From positions 57,806,453 to 57,870,452 of the forward strand of contig CM049311.1 of assembly GCA_026874595.1 (NCBI GenBank): 64,000 bases of DNA, written 5' to 3'. Shown in pieces: positions 47,901 to 58,432 of the stretch (positions are counted from its first letter, which is position 1; every line of letters starts with the position of its first letter). The notes beneath the pieces are model-generated. The model did not search any database. It was not told where the DNA came from and was given only the letters and a program-made list of their open reading frames with translations. Origin of the DNA: Sipunculus nudus (taxonomy: Eukaryota > Annelida > Sipuncula > Golfingiida > Sipunculidae). Made by a program: the position numbers and the translations under genes.

Positions 47901-50900
47901 GCACTGTATCAGTGGATTGGTCAGTGTTACGCTCTCGAGGCAGCGGAAATCTTGCGCTTATAAAGAAGCTACTGATTTTCCCGTTGTCTGCTTTGACCGT
48001 TTATGATGCACTTAAACACCAGGGGTGTGTTGCAATAAGGTGACTTAAGTCATGTAAGTGACTTAAGCCCAGGGGCATCTGTGTGTCACCATAGTAACCA
48101 TTATGACGTCACAAATGTAACCATGGTATTTAGGCCCCCAACTGGGCTTAAGTCCAGTAAAATGTTATTGCAACAGGCCCCTGGGGTGTGTTGCAATAAG
48201 GTGACTTAAGTCATGTAGGTGACTTAAGCCCAGGATCATCTGTGTGTCACCATGGTAACCATTATGACGTCACAATTGTTACCATGGTATTTAGGCCCCC
48301 AACTGGGCTTAAGTCCAGTAAAATGTTATTGCAACAGGCCCCAGCAGGTGGGGGGCCTGTGCTGATAAAACTGCTGATGTGACTAGCAGCCAACCAAATG
48401 CCAGTCAACCAAAACTCGACAGGCATTAGGCTCCGCCCAGAAACCACGTGTCGGGCCATTCTCTCTGAGCCTGTGGCCTGTTCACACGGTTGCCGGGGCG
48501 ATGAGCTGTCACTCAAAACGAAATGAACAACATTGGCTCCGTGTATTCCTCGCTTGGCTGATAAACCGTTTTGTCTTCCAGTACAGGGTCTCATCTGATT
48601 GGACCAAAATACAATGCTCCCCTCTGGTGTAGCAATTCAGGGTACGAGGTCAAAACAAACAGCGCTTACGATATAGGTAGTAGGTCATTAGGTAAAGCGC
48701 TGTGTAAAGAGCGTCGGCCAGTGTTCACTGCACGACATCATGGCCCGCCCATTTTCTACTTTCACGAGTAGATAATGTTAGACATAGAAGAGAATGCAAG
48801 TATGACCTTTATTTATTGATTTATTACTACACAGATCTTCTTTCCCAGGGCATCCAGTTGCTTGTCCGGTACTGACTCAGTCATTGACCCTGACATTGCG
48901 CCTTTGCATGGTGATTTCTTTTTTAATTCGGCCTAATCTGCTGAATCATGTTGTTCATGTATAGGTGTAAGTTTGTTGCTATAGATAATCGTATCCTGTA
49001 ATATATTTCATATCAAGATGCTAAATGCCACAAGAAGGGAGGCCAATGTGATATAACGGCATCCGGATGCGGTGGTGGGAGTTTTATCGACACTTGTGTA
49101 GCGGTCCATGGAACAGACAGTGCTGCATTCATAGTGAAATCAAGGACGGTACGTGAACCCATGAACTCCTTACAATATAAACTGAGATAAAAGTACATGT
49201 ATATTTATACAAACAATACAGTATTCTTTTGTTTTACAGCATGGCCCCTTAGTACATTTCATATATGATATTATTATATATTTTATCATAAAGCTGGGCC
49301 CACGTAGTGATACCTATAGTGATACATTTATCCATGTAATAGGACAAATATTATTTTCGATGACTTCGACAAAATCAGTATTCAGTATATTTGAGATTTC
49401 AGTTATGGGTATATCCTGTTAAGGAAATGCGTAGCAAGGTTTAATTGGAAGATTGCTAACTGAAAGGAGGAAATCGAGGCAATAAAGCAAATTTCTTACA
49501 AATACTGGCTAATTAACTGTTCTGGAGCAAAAATAAAATTGTAAGGAGTACTTTTACAAAGGAATTGCTACAACTTTTACTCCTGCTAATTTTCTGTGCC
49601 CTACCATGCTCTCGTGTCCATCTTTTGTCACATGACCCTGTCCTTGACCTTATTGATATGAGAAAAGTTGTCCCATGTTTAAAGTCCGAAATAAATTATA
49701 GTAAATATTTATTCCATTAGAAAAATTATTAAAAACTTAAAAGATAAAATCAAAAACTTATAGAGGACATATTGTAGCCAAATATTTTTTTTAATTCTTT
49801 AGTATTTTTCATGAACTAAGATGTTTTGGAATAGATTTATTAAAAATAAAAATTATTGCAGTATTCTGATACACCAAAGAGGTCAGGTCTGCTCTTCTGC
49901 TCGTTAAATTTGATTGTCTTATTTGGATTTACAAACATTCATTTTATATATATTACACATTTCTACCGTCTTGCGTATAGCTCTGTATGTTTTGATGATA
50001 TTATGTGTGTAGGTGCATTTAAGAATCACATTGCCCACTTTAGTATAACAGCTGTGATTTAACATGGTCAGTACTGATTAAGTTTATCTTTCTCAAGTGA
50101 CACAGCTTATAACATCTCATCACTAAAAAAGGCTGCGTTGTTGCCACCGGTAGCATTATGGGTTTCAAGAATAAGGTAATTTATCTGAATGTAAGGCAAA
50201 AACAAAATTAAAGTTTCGTTCTGAGGCACCGCCCGTGTCATTATTTACCGTCAACCCCCCCCCCCCCCCCTCCCGCAATTGAAAAAAAAATTTATTTTTA
50301 TTTTCAGCTTTAAAGAAGATAAAACAATACAATTTTGATCAGATTTCCTTTGTTATCTAGTGATTTTACCTCTTTAGCACAAAAAAAATATCTGTTAGGC
50401 CAAAAAAAATTAAGGTATGGTTCTCAGGCACCGCCGGAGTCAATATTTAACACCCCCCCACCCCCCCCCCGCATCGAACATTTTAATTTTTATTTTCATC
50501 TTTGATAAGATTTCCTTTCTATGTAGTGATTTTACCTGTTTAGCAAACAAATTGTTATTGTCATGTTTTTCCTTGATCATATGACATTTTTATCGAAACA
50601 AACAAAAAAAGTAGAAAAAATAATCCCCAGCCCGCACTGATTTCGGAAAAAAAGTGCCTTAGAACCATACCTTTTTTTTTTTTGGCCTAAGGGGTTATTG
50701 CTTACTTTTCCCAAATCAGTTAACAATGTTAAAAGGCCAATTAACGCCTTACATTTTTACCATTATTTTTAATTTAAGTTTCGAGTCAATTGGGTCACAT
50801 TGATAATTAAATTTAAAAAACCAACAAAAACACCTAATAGTCGTCTGGTACTCGTGCTACGTTTTGCAGTTGTGACAATGTATTTCTATCTTTATTTTTA

Positions 50901-51069
50901 AAACTTTTTTAAAAGGATATGTCTCAATCATGTTTTAAGACTCCAAATGCAGCCGCCAGAAAGGTCATTGCATTATGACGTCACATGGATGTACTGGTGG
51001 TGACTTTAAACGCAATCTGTGTTCGGGACCTTGGAACAGGCAATGTTGTATCAGTCAAGAAACATCTAC

Positions 51070-51141
<72 letters not shown>

Positions 51142-52478
51142 CACTTGTAGTGGGATAAAAAACTGTCATTGTAACGCATGCATATGTACAAGGAATTACA
51201 TAAGCCAGCACCCTTAGTACCTAACTATAATTAAATATTTTTCAAGATTACATTTTTAATAAAGCCCATTCGGAATTAGCAGTCTCGAATTATTGAAAGT
51301 ATAGAAAAACAATTATCGGAAGTTATAGATTAAGTAATTAAGTATATTATATTTTATCTTTTTAAATGTAGAAGTTAAGTTAACATTAAGAAAACACTAT
51401 TTTTTAATATACGAGTGAGTTAATTTTGTGCAACTATCTGTTTACAGGTACCACTGTCACCTACGCCTGTATGAAATGCATTTGTAAGGTACGTTATTAC
51501 CTTAAGGTTAATTTTCACACGTCGAGTATACAGTTAACTGATTCTCATCCTGTCATTCTTGTATGTAAATATAAAAGATGTACAAAATCATAGACACAAT
51601 CTAACAAGACTAACGTCTATATACAGGCAGCAGGATGTAAAAAACGAATTGGCAGGTGTCGATGGAATGATGAGAGATTTTCCTGTGGACCATATCAGAT
51701 TTATAAGAGCTACTGGATCGCCGCGGGACGCATTGGGAAAGGTCAGCATCCTAAAACGACTTCATTAATTAACTGATGACATACATTATAATAGTTTTTT
51801 AACTCTGTACTTTGTTATCATCTAAAAATGCCCAAAAGTTCCAGACATGTGCGTGCCAAAATGTACAGTTATCAATAAGAGGATACAGTGTATCATGAAC
51901 ACGGTTAGCTTATATCACTTTCAGTAAAATATATATACTTCTTCGTGTATTATATTCCAAGAGGAACCCGTATTGTTTCCATTTAGGTACTCGCGCACTT
52001 TGTCAGAAAACGTAATAAGCTGGTATTATTTTCTTCGGACACTTAAGGTCATAAAGCTTACATTCTGAAAATGAAACTTTTAAGTATATCAAACAAAACA
52101 TACTATTCAAGGGCGATATTGAAGGGGAAATAGTCTTAACGAGGCTCTTTGCACTGAAAACAAAAAAGCAACAAAATATGAATATCTCGTTCATAACAAT
52201 CACAAAAGTTAATTAGTGAGACAGTGCACGGCTGAGGGTTAACCTGTCTTCACGCTTCTTTCCCAGATTGGAAGAAATGTGCCAAGAACATGGTTTGCTC
52301 TGAGTTGACACTTAAAAATTACATGCGACGTTACGCCACCTGGTGCACAAAGGGGAAGTCGCCGACTTGCAGAGACTACGCCATGATCCACAGAGGAGGT
52401 CCTGGGTGCTGCGGCAGAAACCAATATAAATTTTGGAAACGCGTTTATACCTGCTGCGCCATCACCCGCGGTTGCTAA
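44987..52478 (+). CDS. Mosaic i-type lysozyme-like protein with cysteine-rich modules, probably non-catalytic
   Basis: Exons: 44987-45080 (start, signal peptide LMVFIVTILLT), 45571-45690, an optional 49018-49148 (frameshifted), 50940-51071, 51448-51488, 51627-51741 and 52267-52478 (stop). Phases join exactly; without the third exon the product is 237 aa. The 45571 and 50940 exons each encode a six-cysteine module, D-S-[RK]-C ... GLCSGPQDRQCCI and NLCSGPWNRQCCI. Exons at 51448 to 52267 encode an i-type (destabilase-family) lysozyme domain: CMKCICK, RFSCGPYQIYKSYWI, DWKKCAKNMVCS, YMRRYATWCT, PTCRDYAMIHRGGPGCC. In active family members the segment is CICxxESGC ... WD; here it reads CICKAAGC and WND, so the catalytic Glu is Ala130 and the Asp is Asn143. 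The domain is very Lys/Arg-rich. A secreted, binding or membrane-active role is inferred; muramidase activity is doubtful. Confidence 0.75.
46398..46545 (-). CDS. Candidate first exon of a secreted peptide
   Basis: ATG at 46545 (second ATG at 46542) opens a frame beginning MMKVSVKSNKGAWAILVMF and then ILYNIPQSGGEENKLYV, a plausible signal peptide with a basic n-region and hydrophobic core. A GG|GTAGTC donor look-alike ends the exon at 46398. It lies on the opposite strand in an intron of the lysozyme-like gene. No second exon was found, and sequence below about 46370 is repeat. Could be a chance ORF. Confidence 0.25.
46600..47520 (-). repeat. ERE-like repeat family in inverse orientation
   Basis: Reverse complement of the 19-20 and 32-34 kb family: CACCATGACCTAATTTCAGG (46937 and 47106), TTGCCTAGAACCTCC (47141), GGAAGATTCTAGGCCTAATG (47167). 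Palindromic sites here are mostly one base off. Ends in an AT microsatellite at 47510-47595. Confidence 0.75.
47900..48760 (+). repeat. Interspersed repeat R1, copy 2
   Basis: Matches 57650-58050 (CGCTC[CT]CGAGGCAGCGGAAA, GACCGTTTATGAT, CTCATCTGATTG, GAATTCAGG-like, GATATAGGTAGTAG) and the inverse of 17100-17990. It is interrupted by the MITE dimer at 48023-48342. Confidence 0.7.
48023..48342 (+). mobile_element. Tandem pair of 160-bp MITEs
   Basis: Units 48023-48181 and 48183-48342 are near-identical. Each starts GGGGTGTGTTGCAATAA and ends TTATTGCAACAGGCCCC, an imperfect 17-bp terminal inverted repeat. Each holds internal inverted GTGACTTAAG/CTTAAGTC sequences, a perfect CRE palindrome TGACGTCA and CCATGGTAACC/GTTACCATGG arms. 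No coding capacity. Confidence 0.85.
49149..50193. other. Intron of the lysozyme-like gene, nothing recognised
   Basis: AT-rich intronic sequence between the frameshifted cassette exon and the MITE cluster. No conserved ORF, tRNA or repeat structure was recognised. Confidence 0.5.
50194..50690 (+). mobile_element. MITE cluster with GGTATGGTTCTCAGGCAC ends
   Basis: A complete element spans 50395-50690: TTAGGCCAAAA ... AAGGTATGGTTCTCAGGCAC on the left and GTGCCTTAGAACCATACCTT ... GGCCTAA on the right. This is an extended terminal inverted repeat of about 35 bp. A related left half (TAAGGCAAAAACAAAA, GTTCTGAGGCACCGCC) precedes it from 50194, so one copy appears to have inserted in or beside another. 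Both have long C runs (50256-50270, 50454-50470). No ORF. Confidence 0.75.
51072..51145. repeat. (TA)n microsatellite at a splice donor
   Basis: The tract begins immediately at the donor (ACAG|GTATATATA...) of the 50940-51071 exon of the lysozyme-like gene and runs about 70 bp. Confidence 0.9.
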
Positions 52479-52797
52479 TGTGTTAGTGTAACCTAGAACT
52501 ACGCACTGTATAGTCAAACTATTGACATTTTGTTATATTGTTATGGATCAGCTCCAGACTTCTGAATGAACAATTCAATTTGATTAACTGTAATAATTCT
52601 CATCTTATTCGTACCATGCATGAAAAAGATAAAAAAAATATCAGCTCCCCAATAAGACGGATACAGATATACACCTCCACCCTGACAGGATAAACGTAAA
52701 AAGTCCTTCATTAATATCCATTGTAATGAATTAAATATAAGCACAAGGCAAATCATTTAAATTGATTTAGCGCTGGAAGATCACATTTGATGACAAT

Positions 52798-52960
52798 TTG
52801 ATGACAAAGAAGCGCCCAGTACTTGGCATACATGATATTAATGACGAGCGGACACTACCTAAGTGCTGCGTGTTAAACAAATATAACTTCTTGGACCATT
52901 TTCATGCCTGCTGCGCTATTACCCGTAACGGCTGTGTTACTGTAATCAGGGACTACAAAC
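52798..52960 (+). pseudogene. Degenerate duplicate of the lysozyme-like last exon (3' half)
   Basis: Reads LPKCCVLNKYNFLDHFHACCAITRNGC, aligning with GPGCCGRNQYKFWKRVYTCCAITRGC at the end of the gene 400 bp upstream (CC, N-x-Y-x-F, ACCAITR-GC shared). There is no acceptor of quality before it and it reads on past the expected stop. It may be a tandem exon remnant or, less likely, an alternative terminal exon. Confidence 0.55.
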
Positions 52961-54189
52961 TATTAAGTCTAAACTGTCTGCATATTTTTCAAAGTGTATG
53001 GGACTTAAAGAAGCATTTTCTAGTTGCATAAAAATCAGCTGTACTCAACAGGTGCGTGTTTTCATTTTATTTGGTTCATATTCTCTTGTAAACCTTATAT
53101 CTGAAATATTAATCATGACAGTTCAACCTAAACGCTATTTTCTTCATCTGATGTGGCACCAGGAATAGTGAAAAAGTCGTCATTTTCTACGGCTGTTTCG
53201 TCGTTTGCAAGCTTGTAGCGTTTGTAGCTGATACCGAGCTGCTGCCGTTTGTGTAAACAGCAGATTACTTGCGTCTGACACACAGACACACCACACCCTT
53301 GCATTATTTGGCTGGTTGAGCCCCTGGGGCCCAAAAAAAATGGCGAAGGGATCTTTTCTTAGATCTCAAGCGTTTCGTGACAGCTTCGTTTGTTAGTAAA
53401 TCTTTACCAAACTAGATTTATCTTCTTAAATATGTGTTATAAAATCTTTGATGTTCGTTTGCACAAATGCTTTTCTGCTTGCAAGGCACATAAGAATTAA
53501 TTCGGGTCATATACGGTTAAACACCGGTGATATTTTTAAAAATTAACATTTGAATGTTGCATTTTGTTTGTTTCAATGGAACACCTCATATGAAGACTTA
53601 TCAACCTTAATAATATACTCATTCAAATAAATAAAATATTGTACCATATTTAAAAACAAATGATTAAGCTGCCAAGGGAGGCAGATCGATAGATCATAAT
53701 CTTGTTGTCCATGCGGGCTCCACGTGGGCACCCACATGCGGATGGCAACTTTCCACAAGTGCTGGTACCGCATTCGGATAATCAAATTCAGGAGGCAAGC
53801 CTTTCACCAATAATCATATATTTTTAATTTTGACGTGATCTGTTTCAAATAAATATTCACTTTCATTATTTGAATAAACATTCTAAATTTATTAATGCAA
53901 AATTAGGGGAGGGGAATTTATTCATATTGGCTTTATATCATTCTCAAGGCATTATAAAAAAAAATCATGCGATTGTCATATTAATAGACCAAACATATAT
54001 ATTTTACAATGCACTCCATATTACATTGGACTATCAGCTCCTAAACTGATTCACTGATGAGCTGGATTATTTCTTTGAAAGATATACCAGATTTTTCAGA
54101 TATTGTTCAAATGTTGTAACTCTGCGTTAACTTAAGCTTACATTCCGCAGTTCACTTAAACCTTCTCCAATATGAAGCGTATCGTTGCT
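52961..54189. other. Intergenic, no gene recognised
   Basis: AT-rich. A minus-strand frame at 53128-53334 has a CGVSVCQTQVICC cysteine cluster and an acidic end, but I cannot assign it and see no splice context. Confidence 0.4.
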
Positions 54190-54480
54190 ACAGGTTTCCT
54201 CCTCCCCTGGACCTGAGGTTTTCGACCCTCGTCCACGGGACCGTCAGACAACTAGCTATAGAAGTTGGCCGTAAATTGGGTATCAACAGAGAAGAGAGGA
54301 TCTGTGAATATTGTTTTAAGAAAGGTTTTAATATTATTGAAGATGAAGCACATTTTTTGCTAGAATGTCCTATGTACACGGATTTGCGTAATAAATAACA
54401 TACCATGAACCTAACGAATATAATTTTAGAAAATTGCATAATCTGGATGAAATGCTTCAGATAGTTCAATTAGCAGCCTA
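54190..54480 (+). mobile_element. LINE 3' fragment
   Basis: The plus strand reads TVRQLAIEVGRKLGINREER, ICEYCFKKG and EDEAHFLLECPMYTDLR, the cysteine-rich C-terminal block of LINE ORF2 (C-x2-C ... HFLLECPxY), followed by a stop at about 54396. Both ends are cut. Confidence 0.7.
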
Positions 54481-55517
54481 CATTTTGCATGCTTTCAAGA
54501 AAAGATCAAATTGAATGTTTTTGGTGTATAATGCCACATCATAATAATCATGTACCGTTAAACAGAAATTCATATATATATGCTCACTCTTTTATAAGAT
54601 AAATTTAAGAAGCTTGTTATTTAAATGTTTTGAAATCATTTATTTATTATTTCTTTACTTATTTAATTATTTGACGTTCCTTCATATCTTTGAGTACTAT
54701 TGATGTAATATTCTTGTAGGAACTTTGGGCCTGAGGCCTTTTTCTTGAATAAAACACTTGTTCTGTTCTGTCCGTCAGACAACGTTAAATGCTCAGGTAT
54801 AGGGCGAGACGCAACAGGAAGCTCAGCAGAGACATCCTCTGGGCCGCCTTTATCCGCATCGTTTACGTAAATAATATTTGGTCTTCCAGACTGTATTGTG
54901 GGTTTCTGTTTGGTCATTGGGGTTGGTGGTTTGCCCATTGGTACCGGAGGTGGAGGTGACGTCGGGCGACCAGATTTCTTGTTTCTCAGGAAACTCGGCT
55001 TCCTTTTTATCATTCCTTTTAGTCGACTGTCACGCCAAGTATGAACGTTTCGTTTTTCTCTTGACACGTTTGTGATGAGTTCTGTGTAGCCCTGCTGTAC
55101 CTTGGCCTCCGGCGGGATGTTACATCTTCTTTCAAGCTGTCTTCACAGATGATTTCATATGGCTCAGAGTAAACTAATTCCGATCCTGCAAATCACATAT
55201 TGTCATAATGCATCACAGATAAACCGTCAAGGAGAGATATCGCGCTTTTATTTTATACAATTTTTAATTAGCCCAAAAGATTGTCATGAATCGGCAAAAA
55301 TAACCTATTCAGATAAAATATAGTTATTTTAAGAAATACTACCTGGATCATTATCCTTTTTTGATCTGTATGAGAAAAAACTCTGGGCAATTTTCCCAAT
55401 TCGGTTGCTTTTGAACTTGTATCCATATAACGCAGTCTGTGCCATATATGTCTGATGAGGAATACAGCTACTACCATAAATACAATCAGTCCTACAGACC
55501 CGCAGGCTGCCCCTGTT

Positions 55518-55745
55518 ACCATCCGTTTGGTTTTCCAAGGTACCTCGTCTATTAAACGACAGTTTAATGTATGACTGTTTTTCTAGTTTCCCAGATATCA
55601 TAAGACATTAGTTTCTATACATTATGGTATGGTATTATATACCATCCGTATGGTTTTCCAAGGTACCGCGTCTGTTAAACGAGTTTATGACTGTATTTCT
55701 AGTTTCCTGGATAGCATAATACATTGCCGAAGTTTCTATACATTG
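55518..55745 (-). repeat. Local duplication of the membrane-exon 5' edge of receptor C
   Basis: 55518-55625 and about 55640-55745 share CCATCCGT[TA]TGGTTTTCCAAGGTACC, GTCT[AG]TTAAACGA, TTTCTAGTTTCC and TTTCTATACATT. The outer copy lies in the intron, so a second, incomplete acceptor and exon start is present upstream. Confidence 0.7.
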
Positions 55746-56689
55746 TGGTTCGATTAATAAATTCTGCCAGAATGTTCTCATTTAATCATACCTGTGTCAG
55801 TTTGCGAGAGATATTATGTTTCAGCCTAAGTAATTTGGTTTCTCTGTGTGCAATTTTACGCAAAAAGTTCTGAGCAGATTTTGTTGAAATTTTGTTGAAG
55901 GTTAAAAATCTTGATCACCATCATGTTTTAATATTCAAGGAATTCTTTTCATTGTGATATACGGCTGTTTTCTTTTGTCCCTTTCCAGTTCTAGAGCTTA
56001 TAGCTCGATAACCAGTGAACTTAGATGTTGAACCATTAAAAGCGTTTCCAGTGTTGTAGTTTGATTAAGATCATGGCAGTGGTGATTTTGCCCATTTTGT
56101 GAGACCACTTTCTTGTTTATTTTAATATAGATCATATATACCACGAATAATACTGCATAATTTTATTTCTAATTGCGAAGTGATTTATGTAAAATGTTTA
56201 TTTTTCCATCCCTGACTGAAATACTGATAGACTATTCCGGTGATATTTTTATCTCTATTGCAGCAATCGTTCGTTACTTTAAAATAGTTTGATCAGAAAA
56301 AAAATGTTAATGGTTTACTTGATGGACTTTTTTCTTCAATACTTCACATGAAATATGTAAATAAATTAGGTCCGCTGTCACCAGTAACACTAAAAGAAAA
56401 TCTCACCAACATAAATCGATGCATTCAAGATGTCCCCAAGCAATGTCCTTGCCTGACACCAGTAGAGCCCTCTGTCGCCATTTTCTGGGTCACTGATGGT
56501 CAGTCTCCCGTTAGTGGGGTCCTGGTGTGAACGTATAGGCAACAGTCCTCCATCTTTCGACCAGGTTACATGAGAACAGTTGAGGTGTTTACTAACAAGA
56601 CAGGTCAAGCTCCAGATTTCCTGGTCGTCTTCGTAGCACAACTTATACTTTATTTCTGGTTGCTGCTGGACGTGGTCTAGTATAAAAAT

Positions 56690-56760
56690 AAATTACAATA
56701 ATAATGATATCAATAATGATAATAAAAGTAATATAATAATAATGATTATAATAATAATTC

Positions 56761-56803
<43 letters not shown>

Positions 56804-56805
56804 GT
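56690..56805. repeat. (AAT)n microsatellite in receptor C intron
   Basis: Imperfect ATA/AAT repeats between the two Ig exons. Confidence 0.85.
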
Positions 56806-57405
56806 TATAGTATAGACTATGTCAATTTAAACAATACGATATTAAACGGTAAAATTATATTTCATACAATAAAACGATTAAATTCAAACTGGACAAAACG
56901 ATTGAATTTATCTTTTGTAATAAAACAATCGAATGATATTTCAGAAAATGAAAAGAAACCATTATTAACATCTCAGACAATGAAACGATTGATGTATACC
57001 TAAAGAGCATTTTATATAAATCATACAAACCAAATGGACTGATGTTGAAGAGGGAATGTATATGTAACCTCTCGGGTGTTTCAAAAGTTCTGAGCCCACA
57101 TTGGTAAACCCCCTGGTTGTCTTGTCTAATGCTTTTAAGCCTTATCACTCCCAGAGTCAAATTCTTTATTTTACCTATCATTCCCCCATCTGTCACATTT
57201 TCTAATGCGATGCGCTGCTCTCCGTAAACAACACGCCGCATATAAAACCATTCAGTATTTCCACCAGGGGTTTTCAAAATACCAAACCTGATAATTTTTG
57301 TGTTCTTCCAAGGCTGAAACTTGTTACAATCCAGGGATATCCAGAATAATAACCAGTAGAAAAAAAGACATATTTTACATTTGCGAGTTGTCTTGATTAT
57401 ATATA

Positions 57406-57454
<49 letters not shown>

Positions 57455-57509
57455 AATGAACACAAAAAGAAGAGAGACATCATATATATATATATGATAT
57501 ATATATGAT

Positions 57510-57564
<55 letters not shown>

Positions 57565-57639
57565 AGTTTCTCGCAGCCAGCATGCAGTTTGACATTTGTT
57601 CAGCAAATTTATAAATAAAAGCACTTATTTCTGGCATGC

Positions 57640-58050
57640 ATGTTGACTGGTACGCTCCCGAGGCAGCGGAAATCTTGCGCTTCTAAAGAAGCAACCGATT
57701 TTCACGCTGCCAGCTTTGACCGTTTATGATATATTTAGTCACCAGATGGCGGTTCGTTTTCCACTGAAATAAACGTGCGTATGATGTGACAAGCAGCCAA
57801 TCAGATGCCAATAAACAAACACTCGACAGGCATCCTGGCTCCGCCCATTACTGCCATTACTGAATATGATTGGCTCTGTGTATTCCTCGCTTGGCTTTGT
57901 CTTCCAGCACAAGGTCTCATCTGATTGAACAAAAATACAGTGTTCCCCTCTGGTGTTGCAATTCAGGATACGAGGTCATAACAAACAGCGCCTTACGATA
58001 TAGGTAGTAGCCCTATAGATAAAGCGCTGTGTAAAGAGCGTAGTTGACTG
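57640..58050 (+). repeat. Interspersed repeat R1, copy 3
   Basis: Shorter copy of 47900-48760 without the MITE dimer; shares GAGGCAGCGGAAATCTTGCG at 57660 and CGATATAGGTAGTAG near 57997. Confidence 0.7.
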
Positions 58051-58432
58051 GAGATTCCTATAATTCCTTTTAAACCCATCAGGTTTGGAATAGAAACTTA
58101 GAACTTGTTAGTAAGTTTCTATACGGTCCTTATCAGTTAATATACCTATTATGCAATTTATACATGGAATTGTACACTTACGCATAAAATGTTTATACGT
58201 CAATATAAGCGCAAAATGATTCGCTGCCAGATGCAAATGAGGCAGCTAAAATGGAAACGGGGATGAGAAATATTAACGATAGGTGGTATAATTTATGGTG
58301 TACCATCATATATATGGATCACATGCATCTTAGTTATTTATTTGACCTTGAATTGTTGCTTGGAAAACAGAATTAAATTCATATGGTCTCTTGACATTTA
58401 ATGTGATAATTCTGTTGTACTACGGCTAAAAC

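Larger units (their letters stand above)
54663..57396 (-). pseudogene. Two-Ig-domain receptor C, diverged and frameshifted
   Basis: Third paralogue, same exon order and mostly phase 1: V-type Ig about 57040-57396 (ISLDCNK, NTEWFYMRR, DNQGVYQCG), second Ig 56407-56676 (WSLTCLVS, DRGLYWCQA; canonical GT donor), membrane exon 55343-55548 (ACGSVGLIVFMVVAVFLI), and tail from 55185 down to the stop at 54663. The membrane exon is 206 nt, not a multiple of three, and the frame that fits the paralogues changes inside it near GGAAAATTGCCC. A second frame change in the tail lies between YSEPYEII and GYTELIT. Proline-rich SPPPPVPMGKPP is kept in the last frame. No signal-peptide exon was found, the V exon lacks a clear acceptor, and a (TA)n tract (57399-57560) abuts it. 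Best read as a decaying gene, unless the assembly has errors. Confidence 0.6.

Noticed and set aside
53128-53334. Cysteine-containing minus-strand ORF as a secreted peptide
   Set aside because: No signal sequence, no splice context and an acidic non-secretory end; could not be supported.
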